From the NCBI GenBank assembly GCA_003117195.1, contig BDSI01000137.1, positions 181,001 through 245,000 on the forward strand: a stretch of DNA of 64,000 nucleotides, given 5' to 3'. The DNA comes from Eudorina sp. 2006-703-Eu-15 (taxonomy: Eukaryota > Chlorophyta > Chlorophyceae > Chlamydomonadales > Volvocaceae). The notes beneath the pieces are model-generated. The model did not search any database. It saw nothing but the letters and a program-made list of their open reading frames with translations, and was not told where the DNA came from. Both the position numbers and the translations under genes were made by a program. Position 1 is the stretch's first letter. Every line of letters starts with the position of its first letter. Shown one piece after another: positions 12,401 to 22,873 of the stretch.

Positions 12401-15400
12401 AGGGGATGGTTCCTGAGGCGATTGCGTCGTACCTGAAGGCCAACGACTCCACCAAGTACGGCAATGCACAGAAGGGACTTCGGGGCGCTAAGATGTGGGC
12501 TATCCTTGTGCTTGCAGTTGCCGCTTTCCTGGGGTCCCTTGAACCACACTGTTAAATGTCGTGAGACGAAGCGATAGGCAAACATATCGGTGACTTCTAT
12601 TGGCGCGAAGTTGCACATCTGAACCCGCCTGCACTGCAGGTATGTCGCCGTCACGGAGGCGGCCAAGACTGCCGGCTGCTTCGATGACCTGGTGAAGTAC
12701 CTGCTCATGGTCCGCAAGAAGGTCAAGGAAGCTAAGGCAAGGCTGTGTGCCGGGGTGGTGGAAATGTACATGGCCTCAGTCGAGGCGCACTCATTACTTA
12801 CTCCACCTGTCATTGTCGTTGTGCCAGTTACGGTCTCTCAAGGCGCACGCGACTCTATTTTCTGTGATACGTCGGCTTGGAGGATGGTATTTGGTCAGGG
12901 ATGTTCGCCTGACCTCCGTTCGCCTTGGCCCCCGTTCAGGTGGACACGGAGCTGGTGTACGCGTACGCCAAGACCAACAACATGCCGGCGTTGGAGGAGT
13001 TCATCTCCTCCACGCACCAGGCTAACCTGCAGGCCTGCGGTGACCGCTGCTACGACGAGGGCCTGTACGAGGCGGCGCGCGTGCTGTTCGCGCACCTGCC
13101 CAACTACGGGCGGCTCGCGTCCACGCTCGTGCGCCTGCGGCAGTTCCAGCAGGCGGTTGACGCCGCGCGCAAGGCCAACAACCCCAAGACCTGGAAGGAG
13201 GTGCGCACTCGGCCACGGCGACGCAGGTTGTGGTCTGTTGGTCCCCTACGCATTGCTTCGCTGTCAGGACATGATGGCACAACACGTCTAATTCGTGGTA
13301 TCTAGCAACCGGTAGGGGATGTTTGACGGCCAGGCGCTTCAGCATGTCATTCGCGGTTGCGGCTGCCTTCTAGGCATGTTTGTGATCGCCTCAACTCTGT
13401 CCGCGGCTCTTTCCGTCCTCACCCTCAGGTCTGCTACGCCTGCGTGGACGAGAAGGAGTTCCGTCTGGCCCAGCTGTGCGGTCTGGCCATCATCGTCAAC
13501 GCGGACGAGCTTGACGAGGTGTCCGAGTACTACCAGCGCAAGGGTCACTTCGACGAGCTCATCTCGCTCATGGAGAGCGGCATCGGCCTGGAGCGCGCAC
13601 ACATGGGCATCTTCACCGAGCTCGGCATCCTGTACGCCCGCTACAGGTGAGGACGGCCCTGCAACCGTGGGACGGGGCAAAGGCTAATATCTTCGGAGTC
13701 TCTCGGAGGCCGGAGGAACGAAGAGGTCTGGACAACTTCTGGACCGCTACCCAATCGCGATGAAGACTGGGGTTCGGTAGAGGACCAGAATTCACAAGAT
13801 CGTTAAGGGACCTAAATGATTTTGTGGCTTGCCTGCCCTTACATACCCCTAACTGCAGGCCCGAGAAGCTCATGGAGCACCTGAAGCTGTTCGGCAACCG
13901 CCTCAACATCCCACGCCTCATCCGCGTGTGCGACGAGCAGCAGCACTGGAAGGAGCTTACGCTGCTGTACATCCTGTACGATGAGTACGACAATGCAGCG
14001 CTGTGCATGATCAACCACTCGCCTGTGGCGTGGGAGCACGTGCAGTTCAAGGACGTTGCGGTGAAGGTCAGTATACGGCGAGGGCTGGGGCATGCCAGTG
14101 TTCGGGAAGACATACCTGCCCAATGCACGATGATAGTCTGCCCGTGATTTCATGCTTGCATGACCTTGGTATCTTACTGCCGTACGTTACGAAGGCACGG
14201 CCGTACGTTGCGAAGGCACTGGCAGATGTTGGACATGGGGCATGGCATTGACGCATAACTCACACGGCGGTCCAGCCCACTGCATCAACCGTCCAATCGC
14301 GTGTCCGCTGTGCAGGTGTCCTCGACGGAGACGCACTACCGCGCGCTGGCCTTCTACCTGGACGAGCACCCCGACCTGCTGTGCGACCTGCTGGGCGTGC
14401 TGCAGTCCCGCCTGGACCATGGCCGCGTTGTCGACATGATGCGGCGCGCGAACCAGCTGCCGCTCATCAAGGATTACCTGCTGGGCGTGCAGGTGCGGCC
14501 GGAAGGTGTCCGCAGCCATCAGTGCCCCGCACCCGGGGCAAGGGCCACATCATCGCCTGATGTCGAACGTCGCATCGTGAGGGGTTGACCAGGGGGCATT
14601 TCACGCGGTGGTGACAAGTGGAAACGTACGGCTCGCTGTCATTGTTGACGATACCGTGTGAGTTGGAAACGGTGCTGTTACTGTGGGAGATCCTTGCTAA
14701 GTTAGCACGATATCGCAGCACACCGGCCAATGGAGCCTTTCGCTTCATGTCCCGCAGAAAGCCAACCACGCCGAGGTCAACGAGGCGATCAACGGTTTGC
14801 TCATCGAGGAGGAGGACTTCGAGGGGCTCAAGCACTCCATCTCGACCTACGACAACTTCGACCAGGTAACGGGTCCCGCAGGCCGCGTATGCTTTGCGCA
14901 GCTTGATCCTCGCTGCATGCGCTCTCACAGGACCGCGTTACCTGGGCCTGCGGTGCTACCCAGTCGTTGAACGCTGTCACCGAACAGTTCGCGCCGATTG
15001 TGAAGCTTTCATGAACGGTGTGACCACCGCTTCTGCTCCTTGCAGTTGGGCCTTGCGGCCCGCCTCGAAAAGCACGAGCTCATCGAGTTCCGCCGGTTGG
15101 CAGCGATGCTGTACAAGCAGAACGGCAAGTGGCGGCGGGCAGTGGAGCTGGCCAAGGCGGACGGGCTGTTCAAGGACGCCATGGAGACTACAGCGCAGAG
15201 CGGGGACGCGGAGCTGGCGGACGAGCTGCTCCGGTACGAGGGGACATGCACTTCATCCCTTCTTCCCTTGTATGGCCACCGAAGTCCAGGGGCACAGGGC
15301 ACCTCTGGCCCTGTGATAGGTCGACCGCTTTGCAGCGGGACAGAGTTTCCTGGGTTTTGCGCTCAGAACGCGTCTCAAGCGGCGAAGCGTCAGGAAAAAG

Positions 15401-16198
15401 CGTAAAAATACAACCGAGGTGATTTTCGAAATTGTGAATGTTACGGATTAACAGGTACTTCATCGAGAAGGGCGAGAAGGAGTGCTTCGCGGCATGCCTG
15501 TACACTTGCTACGACCTGCTGCGGCCAGACGTCATCCTGGAGCTCTCCTGGATTAACGGCCTCACGGACTACTCGATGCCATACATGATCCAGGTACGGC
15601 GTCGACGTTGGACATGCACTTCATCCCGGAGCAGTGACTGCCTGCGGGCGGTGCCCGTGTCACTCGCTCTGGTCACAGACCTGGTCACACTGGATGTCTC
15701 TTCTCGTGGCTCTGGTTTCTTATACGCCCTGGTCGTTCTTTGGCTTCGTGCAGATGCTCAAGGAGTACGTGGGCAAGGTTGACCTGCTCATGAGTGAGCG
15801 CAAAGAGCAGCAGAAGGAGAAGGAGGAGGCGCAGCAGGTGCGAGACGGGTCGTGATTGAGCACGCGGGACGTGGTCAGACGCTGCGGCTTGGAAGAGTTC
15901 GTGGCCCACCAGTGGCGCATGTTTGCAGGCGAGAGATACCGTACCTAGAATCATCCTTGATATATGCATGTGTTCCTTCCGTTGTGTGCAGGCGCAACGC
16001 AACCAAGAGGCGCAGCGCAACGCCTACGCGACGCTCCTGCCTCTGGCGCTGCCCGCGCCCAACATGGTCGGCCCGGGCGGGCCAGGCGGCGGCTTCGGCG
16101 ACCCGCATGCGACGACGCCACCGGGCGTCTTTGGTGCGCCATACGGTGCCCCGCACGCGACCGGAGGCTTCGGCGGTCCGGCGTACGGACAGTACTGA
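3473..16198 (+). CDS. CHC: Clathrin heavy chain
   Basis: Heavy chain of the clathrin triskelion, coating endocytic and trans-Golgi vesicles. Exons: 3473-3514, 3581-3952, 4096-4229, 4517-4613, 4824-4932, 5307-5383, 5548-5711, 6022-6229, 6673-6815, 7096-7159, 7401-7490, 7888-8208, 8407-8571, 8863-9084, 9453-9655, 9887-10152, 10309-10390, 10639-10752, 10986-11112, 11558-11719, 11952-12077, 12298-12455, 12640-12736, 12940-13200, 13429-13646, 13859-14066, 14316-14492, 14758-14865, 15046-15233, 15455-15593, 15754-15837, 15992-16198. The total is 5133 nt, 1710 aa, close to plant chains (about 1700). The start MAQ and the block [14 protein letters not shown] mark the N-terminal beta-propeller (to about residue 330). 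The leg of clathrin repeats follows, with conserved blocks [51 protein letters not shown] and [11 protein letters not shown]. The tail is Gly/Pro-rich, ending AYGQY, without the animal QLMLT Hsc70 motif. Two introns use GC donors (8209, 12737). Confidence 0.97.
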
Positions 16199-16561
16199 GG
16201 CGCTGATGTGCGGAGTGCGGCATAAGTTAAAAGTGCTTTGCATATGCCATGCCACCGGATGACTGCTCAGGTGGTTGCATAACTAAGGGAGGGTATAGAA
16301 TCAGTATGGGTTCCACTGGACATTTTTTCGAGAGAGCGACTGGAGTCCTTGGACTGCGCTGTGAAGGAGGTCCACGACCGGGCATTTTTTGATATGGTTG
16401 CCCTCTTGGATGGCGTTTAGACAGGTTGCTTGTTCGCCCTCGATGATGCTGTACCTATATCAACCGCGTAGATATTTGTTTCCGTTGTAGCCACATTAGA
16501 TGAACGAGAGGGAGGCACGCGACCAAATCGGACTGCATTCTTATCTCGGGAATCCCATCCG

Positions 16562-16566
16562 TGTAA
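16562..16566 (+). terminator. Candidate TGTAA poly(A) signal for clathrin
   Basis: First TGTAA noticed downstream of the clathrin stop codon, 364 bases away. Confidence 0.45.
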
Positions 16567-16702
16567 TATCAGCTGCCGTCTGTGACGAGGTCACGCCATG
16601 GAAGTCGTTTCTTTATCAGGCCCCCAGATCCAGATACCATGCAGCACCAAAGGAACAGCGATAGACAGGAGACGGCAAGTATTCAAAGTCACCACGTAGG
16701 AG

Positions 16703-16714
16703 TTTACATGTAAA
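16703..16714. terminator. Palindrome with TGTAA on both strands
   Basis: The 12-base perfect palindrome TTTACATGTAAA carries TGTAA at 16709-16713 on the plus strand and at 16708-16704 on the minus strand. It lies 304 bases beyond the RPL10a stop on that gene's sense strand and 505 bases beyond the clathrin stop. It could serve both convergent genes; use is inferred, not shown. Confidence 0.5.
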
Positions 16715-17011
16715 CCACCGTGGACCCAAGCCCACTGACCAGATGCGATAGTTGTTCAAAAAGGCGGCATAGCATAGAAACATCCCAGGCGCAGTGAAGC
16801 GTGCAACGAACGCACAAGCCTGTAAGAGCTCCCAGTGTAACCGCTGGTGTCAAACCACGGTACTTGGTAGTGTTCGTGCGACGAGAATCAACGATGTGGT
16901 GGGTTCCCGAGACCAAAGAAGAACCGCGCGACCCGCCGGACCGAGCATGTGGCCAGCACACCCGGCATTGCCCGACGAGCACATCACGGCCCCACGCAGC
17001 TGCCCGACATC

Positions 17012-18399
17012 TTAGTAGATGCGGACGGGCTTGCCCATGCTCGACTTGATGTACAGGCAGCGGACGTTCTGCCAGTTCTTCTTGAGCAGCGACACCAGGA
17101 AGTTCACGGCGTACATGATGTTGGTACGGATCTCTCCCTCGGTCATGCCCACGTTCGCCACGGCGACACCCATGCAGAGCACCTTCTTCAGCTGGAACTT
17201 GATGCTGCACTTGGTCTCGTTCACCTGAGGGACAGACGGGCAGGAGGCAGGCAAACTGTTGCTGTGTGTGTGCTGTTGCTGTGCGCTGTGCTCGTCTGAT
17301 ATGAAATGCAGGGAACAGTACAATGCGGGGAAACACGCTGCCTCATCGCACATAACTACCTCCCTGCTTTATGGCCAGCAAATCGCCGCCAGACGCTCAG
17401 CGTCGACATCCCGCTTTCCAGCCTTTTATATTTCGTGACCGAACCTCACCCAACGCGATCGTAACCCATACTGGGTCCAACCGCGGAACCCCACCCCCGG
17501 GACACACGGCGGGCACTTCCACCCCCAACCTCCCATCGCGGGTTCTTAGTCAGCTGTCAGTTTGCTAAGCCAAATCAACTGTACATACCAAACCAACCGA
17601 TGGACGTTCCCGATGCAGAATGCACACCCAGCAGCTGCGGCTAGGAATGAATTTTCATCCCTGCCCCCGCCCCCCGCAAAATTCGCCCATTGATTTCCAC
17701 ACAGCCACGCCCCCCTCATTGTGCAATTATATACATAAACCCACTTGTTCATCTCCACACGACCAACCCGCCAGCCAGGAACCCGCAAACCGCAACCACC
17801 AGTACATTTAGCCTACCATCTCCTCCAGGTTCTTGTTGATAGGAGCAGGGAACTTGCCCGCCTTGTTGAGACCAGGGCCCAAGAGACGCGGAATCATCTT
17901 GATGACAGAGTCCGACGCCAGGAAAGCGTGGTAGCTCTGGGCTGTGCAGCACAAAACGCAATGCGGTCAGCCGGCGGCTGACTTGTTGAATTTTCGAAAG
18001 AAACGGACTCTCCACCTACCCAGCTTCTTCACAAGCTTCTTGTTCTTGTTCAGCTTCTTCAGGTCCTCCACACCCTTGGCGTCGATGCCGATGGCGCCGG
18101 CCTGCTCGCAGTGCTTCACATCACCGAGCACGCACACCTTCATGCGCGGGCGCGGGACGAACGGCAGCCTGACAGAGCCGCTGAAACGCTTGTCCTTCTG
18201 GGGGTCATAGTTCTTCAGACCAATCTGCAGCTCAATGGTCTCCAGGAACTTGCGGGGCTTGGCCTTAGACCCCTCCACCACATCTGCAAAACATTGTGTA
18301 AAACAAAGCTGATCAAAAATAGTTTCCTATGCGTAAACTTGTAAAGGCTAACCTACTGGAGACACTCTCGCGGAGAACGTCGCTCGAGACCTTGCTCAT
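17012..18399 (-). CDS. RPL10A: 60S ribosomal protein L10a (uL1)
   Basis: Cytosolic large-subunit protein of the L1 stalk (uL1 family), which binds 28S rRNA and helps release deacylated tRNA. Four exons on the minus strand: 18399-18357, 18283-18020, 17941-17817 and 17224-17012, giving 645 nt and 214 aa (about 217 aa in animals). The protein starts [14 protein letters not shown]. Diagnostic blocks are [48 protein letters not shown], and the C-terminal [15 protein letters not shown] and [10 protein letters not shown]. The 43-nt first exon with an early intron is typical of ribosomal protein genes. The gene is convergent with clathrin. Every intron is GT-AG and phases agree. Confidence 0.97.
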
Positions 18400-20004
18400 C
18401 CTTCACTGCTTCACCGCAAAGTGTAGGGAAAGAAAGAATACAGGTCGTCGCACCGTGTTTGACTGCCGCGCCGCCGACGTTTTACGACGTGCCGTATTCC
18501 AAGGCAAATCAAACGTCGACCGTGCCCTACCTCCTATACAAACTACTGAAGTAACAAATCATGTGTTTGAACGCAACAAAATGCAGTTGCATAATATGCT
18601 TTCTTTGTTGATGTTCTTTTGGCAGGTAGACTCCCACCTAGTATGACAAGCTCTGAAGCAGCGTCGCTGTAATATTATCAAACACAGCGGCATTTGAGAC
18701 TTCGTCGATGCAGTAATTAGCATTCATTACACGGGGATAGCGCCAGGAATGTCCGACGCACCGAAGATGGAGTCCCCGTAGCCCACAGTGTGGGCAACGC
18801 CTGGTATGGAAAACCGCCCCGGGAAGTACCAGGGACGCATTATGGCCTCCAGTGGCAGCGTATTAAACAGAGGCATCTCCATACTCGTTCTTGGAACTTC
18901 CCGGGTCTTTTCCACACCAAACGTGCCCCTATGGGCTGCGGGGACTCCATATCCGGGCGAGCACCCTGCAGGTTTGCGGTGCATCGGACATCCCTGGTGC
19001 TGTGTATGCTCATGACATACGGACGGATGCTCATGACTTTATCCACGATGGCTTTCAGCCCCGGCTCTGGTGCTAAACAGCCAGCTGTGGACCGTCATAC
19101 CCGTTGGCGCCCTGACTTGTCGTTGCGGTCTCTGGTAACCATGCAGAAAACGGGTGATGGTTATGCGGCGCGCCGCAAGGGCGACAGCATAGGTCGCGCA
19201 TCACCAGCATCACTAGCAGACAGATGACAAAGCAAGAGGATATCCTTGCTTCTGCCGTTGGACCCAAACCATTGGCGTTCGTGGTTCGACGGCAGCCGTT
19301 GAAACGCCAGGTTAGACGGCAGAAGCTTGACTTTCCCACGCACGGCTTTGCGTATAAAAACAGCACCAGCAGAATCAGTTGACGGTGCCGCGCTTGCAAG
19401 GACCAGCACGGGCTGGGACCTTACCTGTGAAACGCTATGGACGGCTGTGGGGTGTATGAAGCGCTTGGGCACAGCCCTACGTGGAGCCATGCCACCGTCG
19501 GCTCCCGTGCGATGGGAGAAAATGGCAGGCGCAAGAATGACTCTTGGGCAGGAAGGGGAGGGAAGGCAGACGTGCGCATATTGTGTTAGTGTACATTCAG
19601 CCGTATCTTCACAGGATTGTGTGGCGTGCAATGGGATTTGGGCCACTTTCGTGACGGCGTTTGCAAATCCTATGCCTCCGGCGGATACAACGTCACATCA
19701 CGCAAGCACCCATCAAGGGGGACAGTACGTCGCGCGACGCCTAGACCCGTCGAAGCCCAGGCAAGACATGGTCAACTTGGACATGTTGATCGAACTTTAT
19801 GTAAATGATCATAGGATTTAAAATGCTGCAGCTTTGCTCTCCCCGCGCGAGGTTCGAGCGTGTCCTTCTTTCCAACCAAACAACAGCCACACCAAGCATG
19901 TCGTACTTACCCTAGCTGTTTCACTTTACATATGAACATACTATATTCGTACTATATTGTTTCAATTTTCTGAGTTCGTCGTTGTTCCTGTTGGCTGAGC
20001 AAGA
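18400..20004. other. Intergenic region between RPL10a and the S1-domain gene
   Basis: 1.6 kb between two divergent genes, containing both promoters. No convincing gene. Its main structure is a long imperfect inverted repeat at 18737-19005, annotated separately. The small minus-strand open frame ending at 18727 lies inside that repeat. Confidence 0.6.
18737..19005. repeat. Long imperfect inverted repeat (hairpin-forming)
   Basis: The left arm (about 18737-18850) read on the minus strand matches the right arm (about 18871-19005) read on the plus strand, with a 20-base loop. Matching blocks include ACTTCCCGGG, TTTTCCA.ACCA, GGGCT.CGGGGACTCCAT (17 of 18) and GGTGC.TCGGACAT.CCTGG. The right arm has an extra insertion of about 22 bases between the last two blocks. 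Both arms read in one frame give similar peptides (RPWYFPG versus RSWNFPG, then GYGDSI versus GCGDSI), so this looks like an inverted duplication of an old coding piece. Confidence 0.7.
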
Positions 20005-22873
20005 ATGAGGGCGTCGTGGCGCTCAGTTGCTGAGCCTCGCATGCAGTCATCGCGGACCTGCATTACAACGAAGCCTTGCAAATGCTTTCAATCGCGCGGG
20101 CCAGCGCCGCGGGTGGTCACTGCTCAGGTGCGGGCCATCTTGTGGTGTAGCAGAAATAAATCACCGTATCGTTCCTGCTCAGGGCATCAGGCCGACTACG
20201 GGTTTAAGAACAACGCCAATGCATGCAGGCTAAAAAGAGCACGCCAGCCGAGGCGCCAGTGCCGCAGCTGACCCGCCCCAAGCCAGCGAGCGCGGCTCAG
20301 CAGGCCCAGGCGCAGCCGCCCGCGTCGCCCGCTGCCATCGCTGATGCCTACAAGCGCGCAGCCGATGCTAAGGGGCGCGGCGAGGTGGTGGACGTCAAAG
20401 TCGTGGGCCAGAACGAGGGCGGTGTCCTGGTGCAATACGGGCCCCTGCGCGGTGAGCCCTCTCACCCCCCACCCCAATTCCCAGGGCACCCGCCCGTCCT
20501 GACCCGCGTCTGCCCCTGCCGACTCCGAGCGAATGATTGCCATCGTGTGCCGCCTGCACGCTGCTGTTGTCGTGCACCTAGCGCTCGTCGCCTCATCACG
20601 GTGTGGGGCTACCGTTCCTGGGCCCTTCCCTCCAACCCGGGCCTTCCTCCCCCCGGCTTCCGCAGGCTTCATTCCGTACAACCAGGTGGATCCAGCCCGC
20701 CTGCGTGCTTGTGCCAACGGAGACCTGAGCACTCTCACCGGCCAACAGATCAAGGCGCGGGTAGTCATGGTAAGCCCAGAAGAGCGGACAGTCGCCGGCC
20801 TGCTCTGCGTCTGTCCTCTTCCTCCTCCCCGCCTCGCGTCCCTCCTCCGCCTCGTCTATCTTATATCCTCCTCCGCCTCCTCGTCCCCCTCCTCAAGCTC
20901 CTCGTCGTCCTCCGCCTCTTAACTCAGCCTCTTCGTCCCCCTCGTCCTCCTCATGCTCGCGCTGCGCCGCGCTGCCCCTCAGGCGGATGTGGGCCGCAAG
21001 GAGCTCATCCTCAGTGAGCGGCAGGTGGCGGCGGCCGAGGCGCTGAGCCGCATCGAGCAGGGGGCGGTGCTCAGCTGCGTGGTGACTGCCGTGGAGGACT
21101 ACGGCGCCTTTGTGCAGGTGGGTGGGTGGGCGGATGGGTGGGAGGGGGTGCGGGCGGCGGGGCGAGCGGAACTCGGGTGGTGGGAGAGGGTGCGGGGGCG
21201 GGTGGATGGGCGTGTGGGCGTAAGGACAGAGACAGACCGAAACCACCCGACGCCGTCCCGGGAGCAGATCTCGTTACCGGCAGGCGGGTGGGCTGTGGGG
21301 GATGCTTGCAGAGCGCCATGAGCTGCTCTAAGCTGAGTAGGGGTGCGCGCGAAAAGGGTCCTTCAGCGCACCCTGACATGCGCACATGGGCATGTGCCGA
21401 TGGCGATGCCATGGCCCGGGCCGCTGTCGCCGCTTGCGTTCCGCGGCTCCCCCGCAGGTCAAGGGGATGCCCGAGGTGGTGGGTTTGATCCACAAGAGCG
21501 AGGTGTCCTGGGACCGCATCATGACGGTGGATCAGGTGGTGTCGCTGGGTGAGTGGGGGCCAGGGAGGGAGGGAGGGGCGGAGGGAGGGAGGGAGGGAGG
21601 ACTAGTAGACGAGGCGAGGGTGGAAGGCAGGGAGGCAGGGGAGAGGAGTGGGCTCTCGATGCATGTGCGCGTGTGTCGTAACTAACGTATGGTACGTCGG
21701 CGACGGGGCGGCCCGCAACGAACGAACGCTGTCGCCCCCTTCTCGAACCACCCTCCGAGTTCTGCCTTCTCCGAGTTCATGCACTTCCGCGGCGGCTGGG
21801 CAGTGGATGTGTCCGTGTGTCGGGCGCAGCGCCGACGGCCATCATTCCTCCTAGTAATCGTTAACAGGTGGACCCGAGTCCCGACCGGGTGTTCCAACGG
21901 GCCATACCCTCCTGTCTCCCGACCCGGAGCCCCCGGCACCGCGCCGGCCCTCACCCGCGCCACCCCTTCCCCACCCATCGCACACCCACCCCTCCACGAT
22001 CCACCCACCCTCCAGTGGCCCCTTCCAACAATCTCGACGCCACTCCCCATGCCCGTTTCCTTCACCCCTCCCTACCTCAACCACCTACCCCCTGCCCCCT
22101 GACCCGACAGGCCAGGAGGTCCAGGCCAAGGTCATCTTCGTGGACAGCGCCAACTGCCGCCTGACCCTCTCCATGAAGCAGACCTCCACCGACCCGCTCA
22201 CGCTGTCTCTGGACGGCCTCGCCTGGGAGCCGGCGGCGGGCGGTGCCAGCCCCGACGCCCGGGTGCAGAGCCTGGTGGACGCACTGGCCACCTCGGTGGG
22301 CGTGGAGTCGGTGACCATCTCCCGAGTGGCGCAGGTGGGGGGGGCGGCGGCAGGGAGGGAGGGGGGGAGGGAGGGGGGGGAGGGAGGGGGGGGGAGGGAG
22401 GGGGGAGGGAGGGAAGGGAGGGAGCTGCAGGCAGGGAGGGAGGGAGGGAGGGGGGAAGGGAGGGAGCTGCGGATGGATGGCAGGGGGGCAAGTAAGCTTC
22501 GGCGGAGAGAGACACACCGCAGTACGGGTGCCCTCTCCCGAATCCGGCTTGTGGGACTGGGACCTCCCTGAGGCTTCCGCGGACGACTACCCCTGGACCC
22601 ATCTTCCCCCGCGGCCTCCGTCCCCATCTGCCCCTGCGCCCCCCTCTCTCCCCCTTGCCGTACATACACACAAACACGTACACACAGGACCCGCACCACG
22701 TGGCTCAGGAGTTGGAGGTGTACCTGGTGCGGTCCGATCGCGAGGGCGAGTACACTGCAGTGGCCCGGCTGGGGGTGTCCGCGACGGAGCTGGAGCTGCG
22801 GGGCGCAGAGCTGAGTCGCAACCAGGTCAAGCAGCTGCTGCAGCGCGTGGCGTCCACTGTCGCGACGCAGTGA
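20005..22873 (+). CDS. Plastid-type protein with two S1 RNA-binding domains (SRRP1-like)
   Basis: Probable chloroplast RNA-binding protein. Exons: 20005-20127, 20229-20451, 20666-20769, 20983-21117, 21458-21548, 22111-22334 and 22688-22873, giving 1086 nt and 361 aa with consistent phases. Residues 1-41, basic and rich in Ser/Thr/Cys, look like a transit peptide, followed by an Ala/Pro/Gln linker. The first S1 domain spans about residues 92-160 (GEVVDVKVVGQNEGGVLVQ, then GFIPYNQVD). The second spans about 177-258 (GAVLSCVVTAVEDYGAFVQ, then VVGLIHKSEVSWDR and CRLTLSMKQ). The conserved C-terminal part (DPHHVAQELEVYLVRSD, then NQVKQLLQRVAS) resembles what I recall of Arabidopsis SRRP1 (At3g23700) rather than ribosomal protein S1, which has three S1 domains and a different tail. 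Target RNA and exact role cannot be read from sequence. Several introns are very rich in simple repeats. Confidence 0.82.
21561..21600 (+). repeat. GGGA-rich tract in intron 5 of the S1-domain gene
   Basis: A 40-base run of GGGA units just inside the intron after exon 5. Confidence 0.8.
22335..22471 (+). repeat. Long G-rich (GGGA)n tract in intron 6 of the S1-domain gene
   Basis: About 137 bases immediately after the exon 6 donor site, almost entirely G with spaced A. It includes two copies of a GGGAGGGAGCTGC sub-repeat. There are many runs of three or more G on the sense strand, the pattern needed for G-quadruplexes. Confidence 0.85.

Larger units (their letters stand above)
16199..17011. 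other. Convergent 3' spacer between clathrin and RPL10a
   Basis: 813 bases between two tail-to-tail stop codons, presumably the two 3' UTRs. No gene seen. It contains TGTAA at 16562 and the palindrome at 16703-16714. Confidence 0.7.

Noticed and set aside
18727..18984. Minus-strand 85-codon frame ending in GASDIPGAIPV
   Set aside because: It covers one arm of the inverted repeat and runs into its loop and other arm; no family recognised. Treated as a relic within the hairpin rather than a gene.
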